Below are positions 48,169 through 57,347 of a stretch of 64,000 nt of DNA, one piece after another (within the stretch, counting starts at the first letter, position 1; each line of letters opens with the position of its first letter). The position numbers and the translations under genes are program-made. The notes below the pieces were generated by a model. It did no database searches. It saw only the letters and a program-made list of their open reading frames with translations, and was not told the DNA's origin. This DNA is from Arthrobacter endolithicus (lineage in GTDB: Bacteria; Actinomycetota; Actinomycetes; Actinomycetales; Micrococcaceae), in assembly GCF_026627425.1 (NCBI RefSeq), contig NZ_JAPNLH010000011.1, positions 62,001-126,000 on the forward strand, read 5' to 3'.

Positions 48169-48714
48169 ATGCAGGTTCAGATCGCGCGGATCGGTAAACC
48201 GCACGGCATCAAAGGTGAGGTTACCGTCCAAGTGCTCACGGATGCGCCTGGCAACCGCTTTGTCCCCGGTGTCGAGTTGACCGTCGAGCCGGCCACTCTT
48301 GGCCCCCTGACGGTAGTGAGCGCACGCTGGAACAAGGACATCTTGTTGCTCGCCTTCGAAGGGGTCTCCACGCGTAACCGTGCGGAGGAACTCCGCGGCG
48401 GGAAGTTGTTTGTCGACTCGGACGAGGTGGAGGACGACGACGAGGGCTGGTACGAACATGAGCTCGTTGGCCTTCAGGCGCGGGTTGGGTCTGAGGTCGT
48501 AGGGATCGTGAGCGCGCTGAACACCATGCCGGTGCAGGATCTGCTGATCATTACAAATGGCGCGGGCGAGGAGATCCTGGTGCCTTTCGTTGACGAAATT
48601 GTTCCCGAGGTCAACGTTGCGAATGGATACGTACTGCTGACACCCCCGGAGGGACTGTTCACCGTGAATTCCGACCCGGCCGCCAACGTGCCGGAAGAGC
48701 AAGGCGCGGAATAA
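48169..48714 (+). CDS. rimM: 16S rRNA processing protein RimM
   Basis: A 181-residue 30S maturation factor. The N-terminal RimM domain shows VQIARIGKPHGIKGEVTVQVL, and the C-terminal PRC-barrel begins GWYEHELVGLQARV and includes DLLIITNGAGEEILVPFVDEIV. It binds S19 and the 16S head. ATG 48169. The trmD start abuts its stop. The extra C-terminal ..ANVPEEQGAE tail is short. Confidence 0.95.
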   Translation: MQVQIARIGKPHGIKGEVTVQVLTDAPGNRFVPGVELTVEPATLGPLTVVSARWNKDILLLAFEGVSTRNRAEELRGGKLFVDSDEVEDDDEGWYEHELVGLQARVGSEVVGIVSALNTMPVQDLLIITNGAGEEILVPFVDEIVPEVNVANGYVLLTPPEGLFTVNSDPAANVPEEQGAE

Positions 48715-49650
48715 GTGCGCATCGACGTTTTCAGTATCTTCCCGGAATACCTGGCGCCGCTGGAGCTGAGCCTGATCGGCAAGGCCAGGCAGGACGGCAT
48801 CCTGGACCTGCAGGTGCACAACCTGCGGGACTTCACCACTGACCGGCACCGTACCGTCGATGACTCGCCCTACGGCGGGGGAGCCGGCATGGTGATGAAG
48901 CCTGAGCCGTGGGCGCTTGCCCTCCAGTCCGTCGTCGACGTGATCGATGCCGGCCACGCGCCCACCAAACCGACCCTCATAGTGCCCTCACCGGCCGGGG
49001 AGGTCTTCGATCAGGCCCTGGCCTATGAATTGGCGGAAGAGAAGCATCTGGTGTTTGCCTGCGGACGCTACGAAGGCATCGACGAACGGGTGTTGGAATG
49101 GGCAGCCGGCCCCGGCTCCGGCGGCAACGGCTCCGGCGGCACCGGCACCGGCACTGGCTCAGACGGCACCGGCTTCGACGGCACCAACTCCGACAGCAAC
49201 GGCTCCGGCGGCACCGGCACCGGCACTGGCTCCGGCACTGGCTCCGATGGTCCGTTCCGGGTCCGCCCCATCAGCCTCGGGGACTATGTGCTCAACGGCG
49301 GAGAGGTCGCGGTGCTCGCCATGGTGGAGGCCATCGGCCGGCTGCTCCCGGGAGTGGTGGGCAACCCCGAATCGCTCGTTGAAGAATCCCATGCGGACGG
49401 CCTGCTGGAGTACCCTGTCTACACCAAGCCCTCGTCCTGGCGCGGACGGGACATCCCCGCTGTTCTGCTGAGCGGCAATCACGCAAAAATTGCCAGCTTC
49501 CGCCGGGAGGAGCAGCTGCGCCGCACCGCGGAGCGCCGGCCGGACCTGATCGACGCGCTTGACACCGCGATCTTGACCAAAGCGGAACGGGCTACGCTCG
49601 GCCAACTTGGGTTCGCCGTCGTGGACGGCCGGCTGCGCCGCGCCTACTAG
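48715..49650 (+). CDS. trmD: tRNA (guanine-37-N1)-methyltransferase with Gly/Thr/Ser-rich insertion
   Basis: A 311-residue SPOUT methyltransferase forming m1G37, needed for reading-frame maintenance. [48 protein letters not shown] and [21 protein letters not shown] are all present. Between the last two, normally separated by about 8 residues, there is a roughly 48-residue run (about 134-181) almost entirely of Gly, Ser, Thr, Asp and Asn. It contains a 32-base exact direct repeat (49129-49160 and 49201-49232). The position is in the trefoil-knot region beside the SAM site. GTG start. Confidence 0.95.
   Translation: MRIDVFSIFPEYLAPLELSLIGKARQDGILDLQVHNLRDFTTDRHRTVDDSPYGGGAGMVMKPEPWALALQSVVDVIDAGHAPTKPTLIVPSPAGEVFDQALAYELAEEKHLVFACGRYEGIDERVLEWAAGPGSGGNGSGGTGTGTGSDGTGFDGTNSDSNGSGGTGTGTGSGTGSDGPFRVRPISLGDYVLNGGEVAVLAMVEAIGRLLPGVVGNPESLVEESHADGLLEYPVYTKPSSWRGRDIPAVLLSGNHAKIASFRREEQLRRTAERRPDLIDALDTAILTKAERATLGQLGFAVVDGRLRRAY
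49129..49232 (+). repeat. 32-bp exact direct repeat within trmD insertion
   Basis: Copies 49129-49160 and 49201-49232 are identical with a period of 72 bases (24 codons), each coding for a [11 protein letters not shown] element. The surrounding bases are degenerate GGC-ACC/TCC codons. Confidence 0.9.
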
Positions 49651-50011
49651 CGCTCCGCCGCCGGTAGGCTGGCCGCGCCGCGTCGACCAGCGCACCGCCG
49701 CCGGTAGGCCCGGACTGGAGGAGCTCCCGGCGCCGTCCATCGACGGCACGCCAAACGACGTCACTTCGGACGCCCGTCACGGCGCAGATTACGGGAAACG
49801 CCGTGCCTATGGCAGAATTGACCCTTGTGTCTACTGGGTCCGCACCTGCCACAGGGGGAGCACGACCAATGCAGCAGCACACCGGAGTTCCCCCAGCGGA
49901 ACAGTCGGTCTAAACCTAACTTTCGGCAGCAACATCTGCAGGTCTTTGGACTTCAGCGCTGCAGCCGCGACACAAAGTGAATGACCCGTGGCGTTCACCA
50001 GGAGTGACAGA
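49651..50011. other. trmD-rplS intergenic region
   Basis: About 360 bases without a gene. Near the start, cgccgccggtaggc occurs twice (about 49661 and 49696). TTGACC at about 49818 could be a -35 box for rplS; no clear -10 is seen. The last 30 bases carry the AGGAG site of rplS. Confidence 0.5.
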
Positions 50012-50371
50012 ATGCACATCCTCGATTCAGTCGATGCAGCCAGCCTGCGTACGGACGTCCCCGACTTCCGCGCCGGTGACACCCTCAAGGTTCACGTGAA
50101 CATCATTGAAGGTAACCGTTCCCGTGTCCAGGTTTTCCAGGGCTTCGTGCTCGGACGCCACGGCGACGGTCTGCGCGAAACCTTCTCCGTCCGCAAGGTT
50201 TCCTTCGGTGTCGGCGTTGAGCGTAAGTTCCCGGTCCATTCCCCGATCATTGAAAAGATCGAGGTTGTTTCCAAGGGTGACGTGCGCCGCGCCAAGCTGT
50301 ACTACATGCGTAATCTGCGCGGCAAGGCTGCGAAGATCAAGGAAAAGCGCGATACCGTTCCCGCTAAATAA
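50012..50371 (+). CDS. rplS: 50S ribosomal protein L19
   Basis: A 119-residue protein at the 30S-50S interface. [40 protein letters not shown] and [20 protein letters not shown] are L19 hallmarks. ATG 50012 is used because AGGAG lies 8 bases upstream; the longer frame from 49988 lacks support. The first of two signal peptidase genes follows 12 bases later. Confidence 0.96.
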   Translation: MHILDSVDAASLRTDVPDFRAGDTLKVHVNIIEGNRSRVQVFQGFVLGRHGDGLRETFSVRKVSFGVGVERKFPVHSPIIEKIEVVSKGDVRRAKLYYMRNLRGKAAKIKEKRDTVPAK

Positions 50372-50383
50372 GGGATCCGCACT

Positions 50384-51079
50384 TTGAACCACACGGAACG
50401 CCGGTCCAGGAAACTGGGCTGGCGTTTCGTTGTGCTGGCCGTGGTGCTGGTCATCGCCGGCAGCGCCATCATCCGCAGCTGCTGGCTGGACGTATATTAC
50501 ATCCCGTCCGAATCGATGGAGCCATACCTGCTGACCGGGGACCGCGTGTTGGTGTCCCGGACGGACTACTCCTCCACTGCCATTGTGCGTGGCGACGTTG
50601 TAGTTTTTGACGGCAGGGGCTCATTTGCTCCCTTGAACAGCGGTCAGGGACCCATTGCTGACGCCCTCCATACCGTCGGTGTGTGGTTGGGCGTGGCGGG
50701 AAGCGACACCGTCTATGTCAAGCGTGTCATCGGCGTCGGCGGTGACCACGTCAAATGCTGTTCCGCGGGCGGCCAGCTGGAAATTAACGGTCTCGCCCGC
50801 GATGAGCCATATCTATACCCTGGGGATGCGGCCAGCACCTCGGCTTTTGATGTGGTGGTTCCAGAGGGTAAATTGTGGCTGATGGGTGATCACCGCTCCG
50901 TCTCAGCTGACTCGCGATCGCTGCTTGGTGCTCCGGGCGGCGGTATGGTTTCCGTGGATAAGGTCATCGGCCGTCCTCTGCGGATCCTCTGGCCGTTGGA
51001 GAGATTCGGACCCCTTGATCGTTTAACGGCTTCGGCAATCCTGCCGGCTCCGCCGGCTATACAGAAGGACGCACAGTAA
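50384..51079 (+). CDS. lepB: Signal peptidase I, first copy
   Basis: A 231-residue membrane protease that removes signal peptides. One N-terminal helix (WRFVVLAVVLVIAGSAII), catalytic Ser in YIPSESMEPYLLTGDRVLV, general-base Lys in VYVKRVIGVGGDHV, and the box GKLWLMGDHRSVSADSR. TTG start. It is directly followed by a second, longer signal peptidase, so the two may divide substrates. The two are about equally conserved at the active sites. Confidence 0.93.
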   Translation: MNHTERRSRKLGWRFVVLAVVLVIAGSAIIRSCWLDVYYIPSESMEPYLLTGDRVLVSRTDYSSTAIVRGDVVVFDGRGSFAPLNSGQGPIADALHTVGVWLGVAGSDTVYVKRVIGVGGDHVKCCSAGGQLEINGLARDEPYLYPGDAASTSAFDVVVPEGKLWLMGDHRSVSADSRSLLGAPGGGMVSVDKVIGRPLRILWPLERFGPLDRLTASAILPAPPAIQKDAQ

Positions 51080-51979
51080 ATGCCGCAGGATACCCCGGGC
51101 GTCCCCGATGAGGCCGAGCCGAACGGCACGCCAGAGCCTGCGGCGGATCAGCATAGGCACGCGGCCCACGCCAAATCTGCACATTCTGCCGCTTCTCACC
51201 ACACAGTCCACGGAGCCCATTCCTCCTCGGCGTCGCCCGATCACGAAGAAACTTCCGGTGAGAGGATGCGACGCGGCGCGCGCGCCTGGCTCAAAGAGAT
51301 CGGCACCATAATTGTCATCGCCTTGGTGCTGTCCTTTCTGATCAAAACATTTCTGTTCCGGGCCTACTGGATCCCGTCCGGGTCGATGGAGAACACGCTG
51401 GAGCAAAACGACCGCATCTTCGTTAATCTACTGGTTCCGCGTCCCTTCGCCCTGGAGCGCGGGGACGTTGTGGTCTTCAAGGACAGCCAGCAGTGGCTCC
51501 CGCCTGCCGGAGCCCAGCCGGCCGGGCCACTGAGCTGGGCGAAGGATGCCATGATGTTCGTTGGACTGGCACCCGACGAATCCCAGCAGCACCTGGTCAA
51601 ACGCGTCATTGGGCTGCCGGGAGACAGGGTCATCTGCTGCGACGCCGGGGGGAAACTCACAGTCAACGGTCAGCCGCTAACCGAGCCGTACTTGTATCCC
51701 GGCGCCGCGCCCTCCACCACAGCCTTCGATGTGACCGTTCCCGCGGGCGAACTGTGGGTGATGGGGGACCACCGCAATGACTCCGCTGATTCGCGTGCGC
51801 ATATGGACACCCCTGGTAAGGGATTTGTCCCCGTCGCGGATGTCGAGGGACGCGCCACGGTCATCGCCTGGCCGTTCAGCCGACTGGCAATTCTGGGCAA
51901 CTACCCCGATGTCTTCCGGGACGTTCCGGCTCCGGTGAAGGCCGCCCCCAGCTCCCTCGCGCCCACCTCCGGTCACTAA
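51080..51979 (+). CDS. lepB: Signal peptidase I, second copy
   Basis: A 299-residue signal peptidase. It has an extended hydrophilic N-terminus rich in His, Ala and Ser ([18 protein letters not shown], about residues 24-60), then one helix ([20 protein letters not shown]). Catalytic Ser is in [12 protein letters not shown], Lys in [14 protein letters not shown], with box [13 protein letters not shown]. It starts immediately after the first lepB stop, and rnhB follows by 2 bases. The cytoplasmic His-rich extension is unusual for the family and could bind metal, which is inference. Confidence 0.94.
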   Translation: MPQDTPGVPDEAEPNGTPEPAADQHRHAAHAKSAHSAASHHTVHGAHSSSASPDHEETSGERMRRGARAWLKEIGTIIVIALVLSFLIKTFLFRAYWIPSGSMENTLEQNDRIFVNLLVPRPFALERGDVVVFKDSQQWLPPAGAQPAGPLSWAKDAMMFVGLAPDESQQHLVKRVIGLPGDRVICCDAGGKLTVNGQPLTEPYLYPGAAPSTTAFDVTVPAGELWVMGDHRNDSADSRAHMDTPGKGFVPVADVEGRATVIAWPFSRLAILGNYPDVFRDVPAPVKAAPSSLAPTSGH

Positions 51980-51981
51980 CC

Positions 51982-52866
51982 GTGAGCGCCCCTGCACCGG
52001 CGTCCGGACTTGGCCGCAAAACGCCGCCAAAGAAGCGCGCTGCTGCCAAGACCGCCGGCAAACCCGCCGCGCCGAACTTGTCCTATGAACGCTCCTTCCT
52101 GACAAAAGGGCACCGACTGATCGCCGGCTGCGACGAAGTGGGGCGCGGTGCCCTCGCCGGGCCGGTCAGCGTCGGCATGGTGGTCATCGATGTCGCATCC
52201 CAGCTGGAGCTGGCAAAGGTGCGGGACAGCAAGCTGCTGACCCCAGCGGCGCGGGTGGAGCTGGTGCCGCAGATCCGCGAATGGGCCGTTGCCTACTCCG
52301 TGGGGCACGCCTCAGCCGCCGAGGTCGATGCCGTCGGCCTGATTTCCGCCCTGCGGCTGGCCGGAACTCGGGCATGGCACCAGCTCGTGGCCTCAGGGGT
52401 GACGCCCGATGCTGTTATATTGGACGGCAATCACAACTGGCTATCCCCGCAGTCGGAACCAGCACCGGAAGACGCAGTCCCGACGGAGGCGCAATCTCAG
52501 CCGCAGTTCGAGGTTTTCGGTGAAGGGCCGGCGACTGTAGCGGCTACCCAGCCGGAACCGCCCACAGAAGCGGGCGACGTCGTCGTCCTCTCCTGCGACG
52601 CACCGGTTTACACCAAGATCAAGGCGGATATGGCGTGCCTGAGCGTCGCGGCTGCCAGCGTACTTGCGAAGGTGGAGCGGGACGGGATGCTGATCGAGCT
52701 CGACGCCATCCATCCGGACTTTGGCTGGGCGGTGAACAAAGGCTACGCAACTGCTTCGCACCGGGCGGCCATCGCTGCCCACGGGCCCTCTGCTTACCAC
52801 CGGTTGAGCTGGCGGCTGACGGCGGACGTCGAGCCCGGCGCCCAGGAAGCTGCGGGTAAGGGATGA
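51982..52866 (+). CDS. rnhB: Ribonuclease HII with inserted segment
   Basis: A 294-residue enzyme that nicks DNA at misincorporated ribonucleotides. The catalytic Asp-Glu are in [16 protein letters not shown], with further acidic residues in [10 protein letters not shown] and [20 protein letters not shown]. Between LDGNHNWL and YTKIKAD, normally joined by a short loop, lie about 40 extra residues rich in Pro, Glu, Gln and Ala (about 155-198). An Ala/Lys-rich N-terminal tail ([17 protein letters not shown]) precedes the core. GTG start. Confidence 0.93.
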   Translation: MSAPAPASGLGRKTPPKKRAAAKTAGKPAAPNLSYERSFLTKGHRLIAGCDEVGRGALAGPVSVGMVVIDVASQLELAKVRDSKLLTPAARVELVPQIREWAVAYSVGHASAAEVDAVGLISALRLAGTRAWHQLVASGVTPDAVILDGNHNWLSPQSEPAPEDAVPTEAQSQPQFEVFGEGPATVAATQPEPPTEAGDVVVLSCDAPVYTKIKADMACLSVAAASVLAKVERDGMLIELDAIHPDFGWAVNKGYATASHRAAIAAHGPSAYHRLSWRLTADVEPGAQEAAGKG

Positions 52867-52873
52867 TGGAACG

Positions 52874-53200
52874 ATGAGTGCCGAAGATCTGGAAAACTAC
52901 GAGACCGACATGGAGCTCCAGCTCTACCGCGAATACCGGGACGTCGTGGGGCTGTTCAACTATGTCGTGGAGACAGAGCGGCGGTTCTATCTGGCAAACC
53001 ACGTCGATCTTCAGGCACGCTCGGCCGACGGCGAGGTCTACTTTGACCTGACACTGCAGGACGCCTGGGTTTGGGACGTCTACCGCTCGGCCCGGTTTGT
53101 GAAAAATGTCCGCGTTATCACCTTCAAAGACGTCAATGTCGAAGAGCTGGTCAAATCGGATGACTTGACGATCCCCAAGGACGGATCGCTGGGAAACTAG
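52874..53200 (+). CDS. DUF2469 family protein
   Basis: A 108-residue actinobacterial protein with the family opening MSAEDLENYETDMELQLYRE and the segment FNYVVETERRFYLANHVDL..VYFDLTLQDAWVWDVYR. It is almost always found between rnhB and yraN, as here. Function unknown; no membrane segment. ATG start 7 bases after rnhB. Confidence 0.94.
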   Translation: MSAEDLENYETDMELQLYREYRDVVGLFNYVVETERRFYLANHVDLQARSADGEVYFDLTLQDAWVWDVYRSARFVKNVRVITFKDVNVEELVKSDDLTIPKDGSLGN

Positions 53201-53352
53201 CGGCCGCTGCGCTGGCGGCTGCTGCGGCTGCTGTGGCTAGCCCCTGCTGCCACTAGTCCTCAACACGGAGCCTGAGCGGCGGCCCTGCCCACTATCTTGT
53301 CTGGTCCCCTTCCGGCTTGCCAACTCCCGCCACGATGGGGGTGGAGGTGCTC

Positions 53353-53709
53353 ATGAAAGCAAAAGATATTCTGGGTCGGCGCGGCGAAGTCCTGGCGGCC
53401 GATTATCTGGAGGACCGCGGTATTCGAGTGGTCGACCGGAATTGGCGCTGTCCCAGAGGTGAAATCGATCTGGTCGCCTACGACGGCGAATGTCTCGTCA
53501 TTGCCGAGGTCAAGACTCGCCGGTCCCTACGTTTCGGTCATCCGTTTGAGTCGATCACTCCGGCCAAGTTAACCCGGCTGCGCACCTTGGGGGTGTTGTG
53601 GTCCCGTGACCACTGCGTCTTTCCGGCCGCGGTGCGCATTGACGCCATCGCGGTGCTGGACTGCGGCGATGGGGAACCCGTGCTGGAGTACCTCAAGGGG
53701 GTGGGTTAG
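53353..53709 (+). CDS. YraN/UPF0102 family nuclease-fold protein
   Basis: A 118-residue protein of the UPF0102 family, related to Holliday-junction resolvase-like folds: MKAKDILGRRGEVLAADYLE, NWRCPRGEIDLVAYDGECLVIAEVKTR (E-x-D .. E-V-K catalytic pattern) and VRIDAIAVL. Activity is not settled for the family. ATG 53353 has GGAGG 5 bases upstream. Its stop is followed at once by the broken comM, the normal neighbour. Confidence 0.92.
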   Translation: MKAKDILGRRGEVLAADYLEDRGIRVVDRNWRCPRGEIDLVAYDGECLVIAEVKTRRSLRFGHPFESITPAKLTRLRTLGVLWSRDHCVFPAAVRIDAIAVLDCGDGEPVLEYLKGVG

Positions 53710-53985
53710 GTGTCCATGGGGCGGGCCTTCTCGTTCGCGCTGGTCGGGTTGGAAGGTCACCTAGTTGAAGTCGAAGCGGACATCGGGCAAACGCTGCCGA
53801 ATTTTGTTCTTCTTGGCCTGCCGGACGCATCCCTGAAAAAGTCTTAGGATCGGATCCGGGCCGCCGCACATACCTCCGGGATTCCGCTGAGCCGGCACAC
53901 TACGCCCGCGGTTCCTCCTCGCCCGGGCATAGTTTCGGCCCAGACCCCTCCACAGGAAGGAAGTACTGTTTTCAATCAATGTTGG
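53710..53985 (+). pseudogene. comM: Truncated comM (YifB, Mg-chelatase-like ATPase)
   Basis: The frame opens at the GTG after yraN and reads VSMGRAFSFALVGLEGHLVEVEADIG.. to GLPDASLKKS, a clear ComM N-terminus. It then hits TAG (53845-53847) and continues DRIRAAAHTSGIPLSR in the same frame, with PQEGSTVF-like remnants to about 53985. The ATPase domain (about 400 residues) and the usual next gene, dprA, are missing. Both act in natural transformation, where ComM promotes branch migration and DprA loads RecA. The loss suggests this pathway is broken here unless other copies exist. Confidence 0.88.
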
Positions 53986-54384
53986 GATGTAGTTTCTGAT
54001 CCGGCCGGTTTCCAACGAGTTGTACGGCTCCCCAACGATGCGTTCAATCCGATGTGGGGGAGCTGCGGGGAAACGGGGGCATGCCGGTCCACGACCTTAC
54101 TGATCGTCGGCTCTTTCTCTGCCTCACTCACCGCTTCATTGTCGGCCAGGCGGTCTTCCGGCTTAGATCTGTCCCCGCCGCACCGAGGCCGCAGCCCTTC
54201 TGATCTGCAGATAGTAGTGGCTAAACGCAACTTGAGTCCGCCGACGGAAAGGGCCCCGCACCGACTTGCGGGAATCTGAACCGTGCCGATACCCACGATC
54301 GACAAAAGCCAACGTCGCGCGATCTCGGGAGCAGCCAGTTCAACGGGACTTGCCGGGTTGACGATCGTCCGATAGAACGGGTAG
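53986..54384. other. Junction region after broken comM
   Basis: About 400 bases with no recognisable gene. A minus-strand open frame (53976-54473) has no family features and overlaps the amidohydrolase start. The region probably marks the deletion junction where the rest of comM and dprA were lost. No insertion-sequence ends seen. Confidence 0.5.
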
Positions 54385-55593
54385 ATGCACGCTCTTCGGG
54401 CTCGCCATGCTTTCGACGGAGAGTCATTTATGGCTGGCGGTGCGACGGTCCTGATCGAGGACGGCTCGATCATCGGTGTTGAGTCCTATGGGTTTTCGGT
54501 CCCCGGGTTTTGCCAGGTTACGGGCCACGAAGGGACGTTGCTGCCGGGTCTGATCGACGCCCACACCCACCTCGTCACCGACAGCGGGGTCTCGGCCCTG
54601 GACCGGGTCGCCGGCTACTCTGCCGAGGAGATCGATGAGGTCGTCTCTGCTGCGTTGCACGATCAGCTCGTGGCGGGTGTGACGACCGTACGTGATCTGG
54701 GGGATCGGCGATTTTGCGTCCTCGAGCGCCGGGATCGGCAGCTGTCGCCCCACGTGATCGAGCCTTTGATCGTCGCCTCCGGGCCACCGTTGACCAGTAG
54801 GAACGGCCACTGTCACTACCTAGGCGGGGTGGTTTCCGGAACCGACGAGATCATCAGGGCGGTAGCCGAACGGGTGGAACGGGGTGTGGACATCATCAAG
54901 GTGATGGCCTCAGGCGGTGTCAACACTCCGGGCACCGATGCGATGCTTACTCAGTTCAGCGCAGCTGAGCTGCAGCTGATCGTGGACCGTGCCCACGCAG
55001 CTGGTGTGCCGGTGACGGCGCATGCGCATGGAACACCTGCGGTGGAGCAGGCCCTTTCGGCCGGGGTCGATGGGATAGAGCATTGCTCCTGTGTCACCGC
55101 CCACGGCTTCGGACAGGTCAGCGAAGAAACGGTCTCGGCCCTCGCGCGGAGTCGCATCGCGGTCTGTCCCACCATCGGCGTCGACACGCATCTGATGGTA
55201 TCCCCGCCGCCAGCGGTTCAAGCGATGATGGCGAGGATCAGGGTAACGACCGAAGAGATGCTGCAGGGCCGGTCTGACTTTGTCGGTCGGCTGCACCGTA
55301 GCGGAGTGCGCCTGGTGTCCGGGGCCGACTCCGGCATCGGGCCGGCCAAACGGCACGGAGTGCTCCCGTACGCCGTGTGCGAGCTGGTCACTGCAGGACT
55401 CAACGTCACCGAGGCCCTGGCTACGGCGACTTCGGGCGCAGCGCAGGCATGCGGGGTAGTCGACCGCAAAGGCCGGATCGCCCACGGCTACGACGCCGAT
55501 CTTCTCGTCGTCGACGGTGATCTTGAGGCTGATGTGACCGCGTTGCACCGGCCCCGATCGGTGCTGCTGCGCGGCCTGCCCGTCAGCCTCTGA
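54385..55593 (+). CDS. Amidohydrolase family protein (imidazolonepropionase/prolidase-like)
   Basis: A 402-residue TIM-barrel metal hydrolase. The first metal-binding HxH is in LLPGLIDAHTHLVTD (about 57), the bridging Lys in DIIKVMASGGVNTPG, HAHGTPAVEQALSAGVDGIEHCS supplies the next histidines, and the catalytic Asp is in LVSGADSGIG. The C-terminal small beta domain ends KGRIAHGYDADLLVVDGD. Substrates in this group include cyclic amides and Xaa-Pro or Xaa-Arg dipeptides. ATG start; it stands alone after the comM scar. Confidence 0.9.
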   Translation: MHALRARHAFDGESFMAGGATVLIEDGSIIGVESYGFSVPGFCQVTGHEGTLLPGLIDAHTHLVTDSGVSALDRVAGYSAEEIDEVVSAALHDQLVAGVTTVRDLGDRRFCVLERRDRQLSPHVIEPLIVASGPPLTSRNGHCHYLGGVVSGTDEIIRAVAERVERGVDIIKVMASGGVNTPGTDAMLTQFSAAELQLIVDRAHAAGVPVTAHAHGTPAVEQALSAGVDGIEHCSCVTAHGFGQVSEETVSALARSRIAVCPTIGVDTHLMVSPPPAVQAMMARIRVTTEEMLQGRSDFVGRLHRSGVRLVSGADSGIGPAKRHGVLPYAVCELVTAGLNVTEALATATSGAAQACGVVDRKGRIAHGYDADLLVVDGDLEADVTALHRPRSVLLRGLPVSL

Positions 55594-55849
55594 CCGAGCA
55601 GAATGCCACCTGGCACGCCCGTTTCCGGCTCGTAGCCGGGTCTGTGATCTTCCATCGGCTATCCGTTCCGTCGGACAGCGTACCGGTGCTGGCCCCCAAC
55701 CTATCGGAACCATGCCGCGGCCGGAACAGGTCCGAGCGCTTCCGGTCAACATTTTAAAATTAGTCTGCTGTGCGGCGTGACGTTTGCCTGCTGATTTCGT
55801 CTTTCTCTTTGTAAGCACGATTACTATTCCCGAGAAGGAGATGTTTTCC

Positions 55850-56353
55850 ATGTCAGAGGCAACGAAGACCCCCGGACGTTCCAGCGGCGTTATGGCCACG
55901 CCTGAGGAGCAGAAGCACAGCGCTCCGCAGGAACAGCCGAAAAAGAACGACGCACTGCATACGGACCGCGGGGACACCACGATCGAGGAAACCGTAGTCC
56001 AGAAGCTCGCCGGCATGGCAACGCGTGAGGTTCCCGGCGTCTACTCGATGGGGAGTGCCGGGCGGCGTGCCTTCAGCGCCTTGGCCGAGCGCATTCCCGG
56101 CTCGCAGACCAATGTCAGTGGCGGCGTTAGCGTGGAAAAGGGTGAACGCCAGACGGCAATTGACGTCTCCATCGTTGTGGAGTACGGAATCCCGATAGTG
56201 GACGTCAGCCAAGGGATCCGCCAAAACGTCATCCAGTCGGTGGAACACGCCACCGGTTTGGAAGTGCTGGAAGTAAACGTCAACGTCACCGATGTGCACC
56301 TGCCCGATGATGACCAGCAGGACCAGCAGGATCAAAAGACCGATCTTCAGTAA
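55850..56353 (+). CDS. Asp23/Gls24 family envelope stress protein
   Basis: A 167-residue protein. After a hydrophilic N-terminus comes the Asp23 domain: TIEETVVQKLAGMATREVPGVYSM, SGGVSVEKGERQTAIDVSIVVEYG and NVIQSVEHATGLEVLEVNVNVTDV. In Gram-positives this family is induced by stress and coats the membrane inner face. The ATG at 55850 has GAAGGAG upstream; ATG 55841 is too close to it. The tail is Asp/Gln-rich. Confidence 0.92.
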   Translation: MSEATKTPGRSSGVMATPEEQKHSAPQEQPKKNDALHTDRGDTTIEETVVQKLAGMATREVPGVYSMGSAGRRAFSALAERIPGSQTNVSGGVSVEKGERQTAIDVSIVVEYGIPIVDVSQGIRQNVIQSVEHATGLEVLEVNVNVTDVHLPDDDQQDQQDQKTDLQ

Positions 56354-56568
56354 TGACACCGGGCGGGAGTCCTGCCCGGTGAGGAAAGGGCCGGTGATGG
56401 CTATGTCTCCTGAGGGTTCCTGGGAATCGGCGCCCATGCGGACATGTCTGCCCGGCCCAAAGCGTCGGTGGGACTTGCCGGTAACATCGCCACTCTGATT
56501 ATGGAAGCGGGCGCAGTCCACCGGTGCCGTTGTCCGCTGGGGAAAGGATCCCTAGTGAGGAGGATTTC

Positions 56569-57284
56569 ATGATCACTACGCAGGACATTGAGACCATCAT
56601 CGTCGGTGGCGGCATTATGTATTCAACAAACGGAGATGCAATGGGCTCCGTACGACAGGTCTATCTGGACGCTAAGACCGCTGGACCGTCCCTGGAGCGA
56701 GTGAGCACCGGCATTACCATCACATCCGAATCCTTCGTCCCGGTCAGGGAAGCGACTTGGAAGGCAGTGACCTGCATGTGCCCTACACCAAAGATCGGGT
56801 CAAAGACGCGGCCCACCTGGATTCAGAAGGCAGCACAAGCGCGGAGGAACAGACCCGGCTCTATAGCTACTACAACCCCAGCTCAACTGGTGGCGGTGCC
56901 GGACAGGTTCTGGCCTCACCGGACCGTCACGTGACGGTGACCCGTTCCGAAGAGCAGTTGCGCGTCCACACGCAAATCCACGAAACCGACAAGGTGTGGC
57001 TGCGTAAATACATCGTGACTGAAGAAGTTACGCCGACCGTGTCGGTGAGCCACGAAGAATTCCGTGTTGAACGCGAACCCATCAATGACGCAACCCGTGA
57101 TGGTGATGGCGAGGCCCTGAGCTAGGAGGACTACATAATAGTTTTTTGCGCCGAGCGCCCGGTGATCCATCTGGAAACCGTTCCCGTCGAGCGGCTAAGA
57201 GTCCGCAAGCAGATCATCACCGAGAAACGAACCCTTATCGAAAAAGTCCAGCAAGAGAGTATCGATACCGACCGACCCTGGTAG
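56569..57284 (+). pseudogene. PRC-barrel / DUF2382 stress protein, copy 1, frameshift plus amber
   Basis: It reads like the intact copy at 58196 but is broken twice. The first frame gives MITTQDIETIIVGGGIMY.. to SESFVPVREAT. At about 56756 one base is missing (a TTT apparently reduced to TT) and the match resumes in another frame as LEGSDLHVPYTKDRVKD. That frame meets TAG (57123-57125) exactly where the intact copy has Ser, then continues EDYIIVFCAERPVIHLETVP to a final TAG at 57282-57284. Short homopolymer changes could also be sequencing errors, so resequencing matters. Confidence 0.85.
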
Positions 57285-57347
57285 CAGGTAGTACGCACCG
57301 TCTTTCAGTGCGCCGGATCGTCGGCCAACAACATCCCGGAGGTTTCC

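Noticed and set aside
49098-49382. Plus-strand Arg/His-rich frame in the trmD repeat region
   Set aside because: A frame-shifted reading of the GGC-ACC repeat DNA inside trmD, not a separate gene.
53976-54473. 165-codon minus-strand frame after comM
   Set aside because: Overlaps the amidohydrolase start. Composition looks like random high-GC sequence and no transposase or other motif was found.
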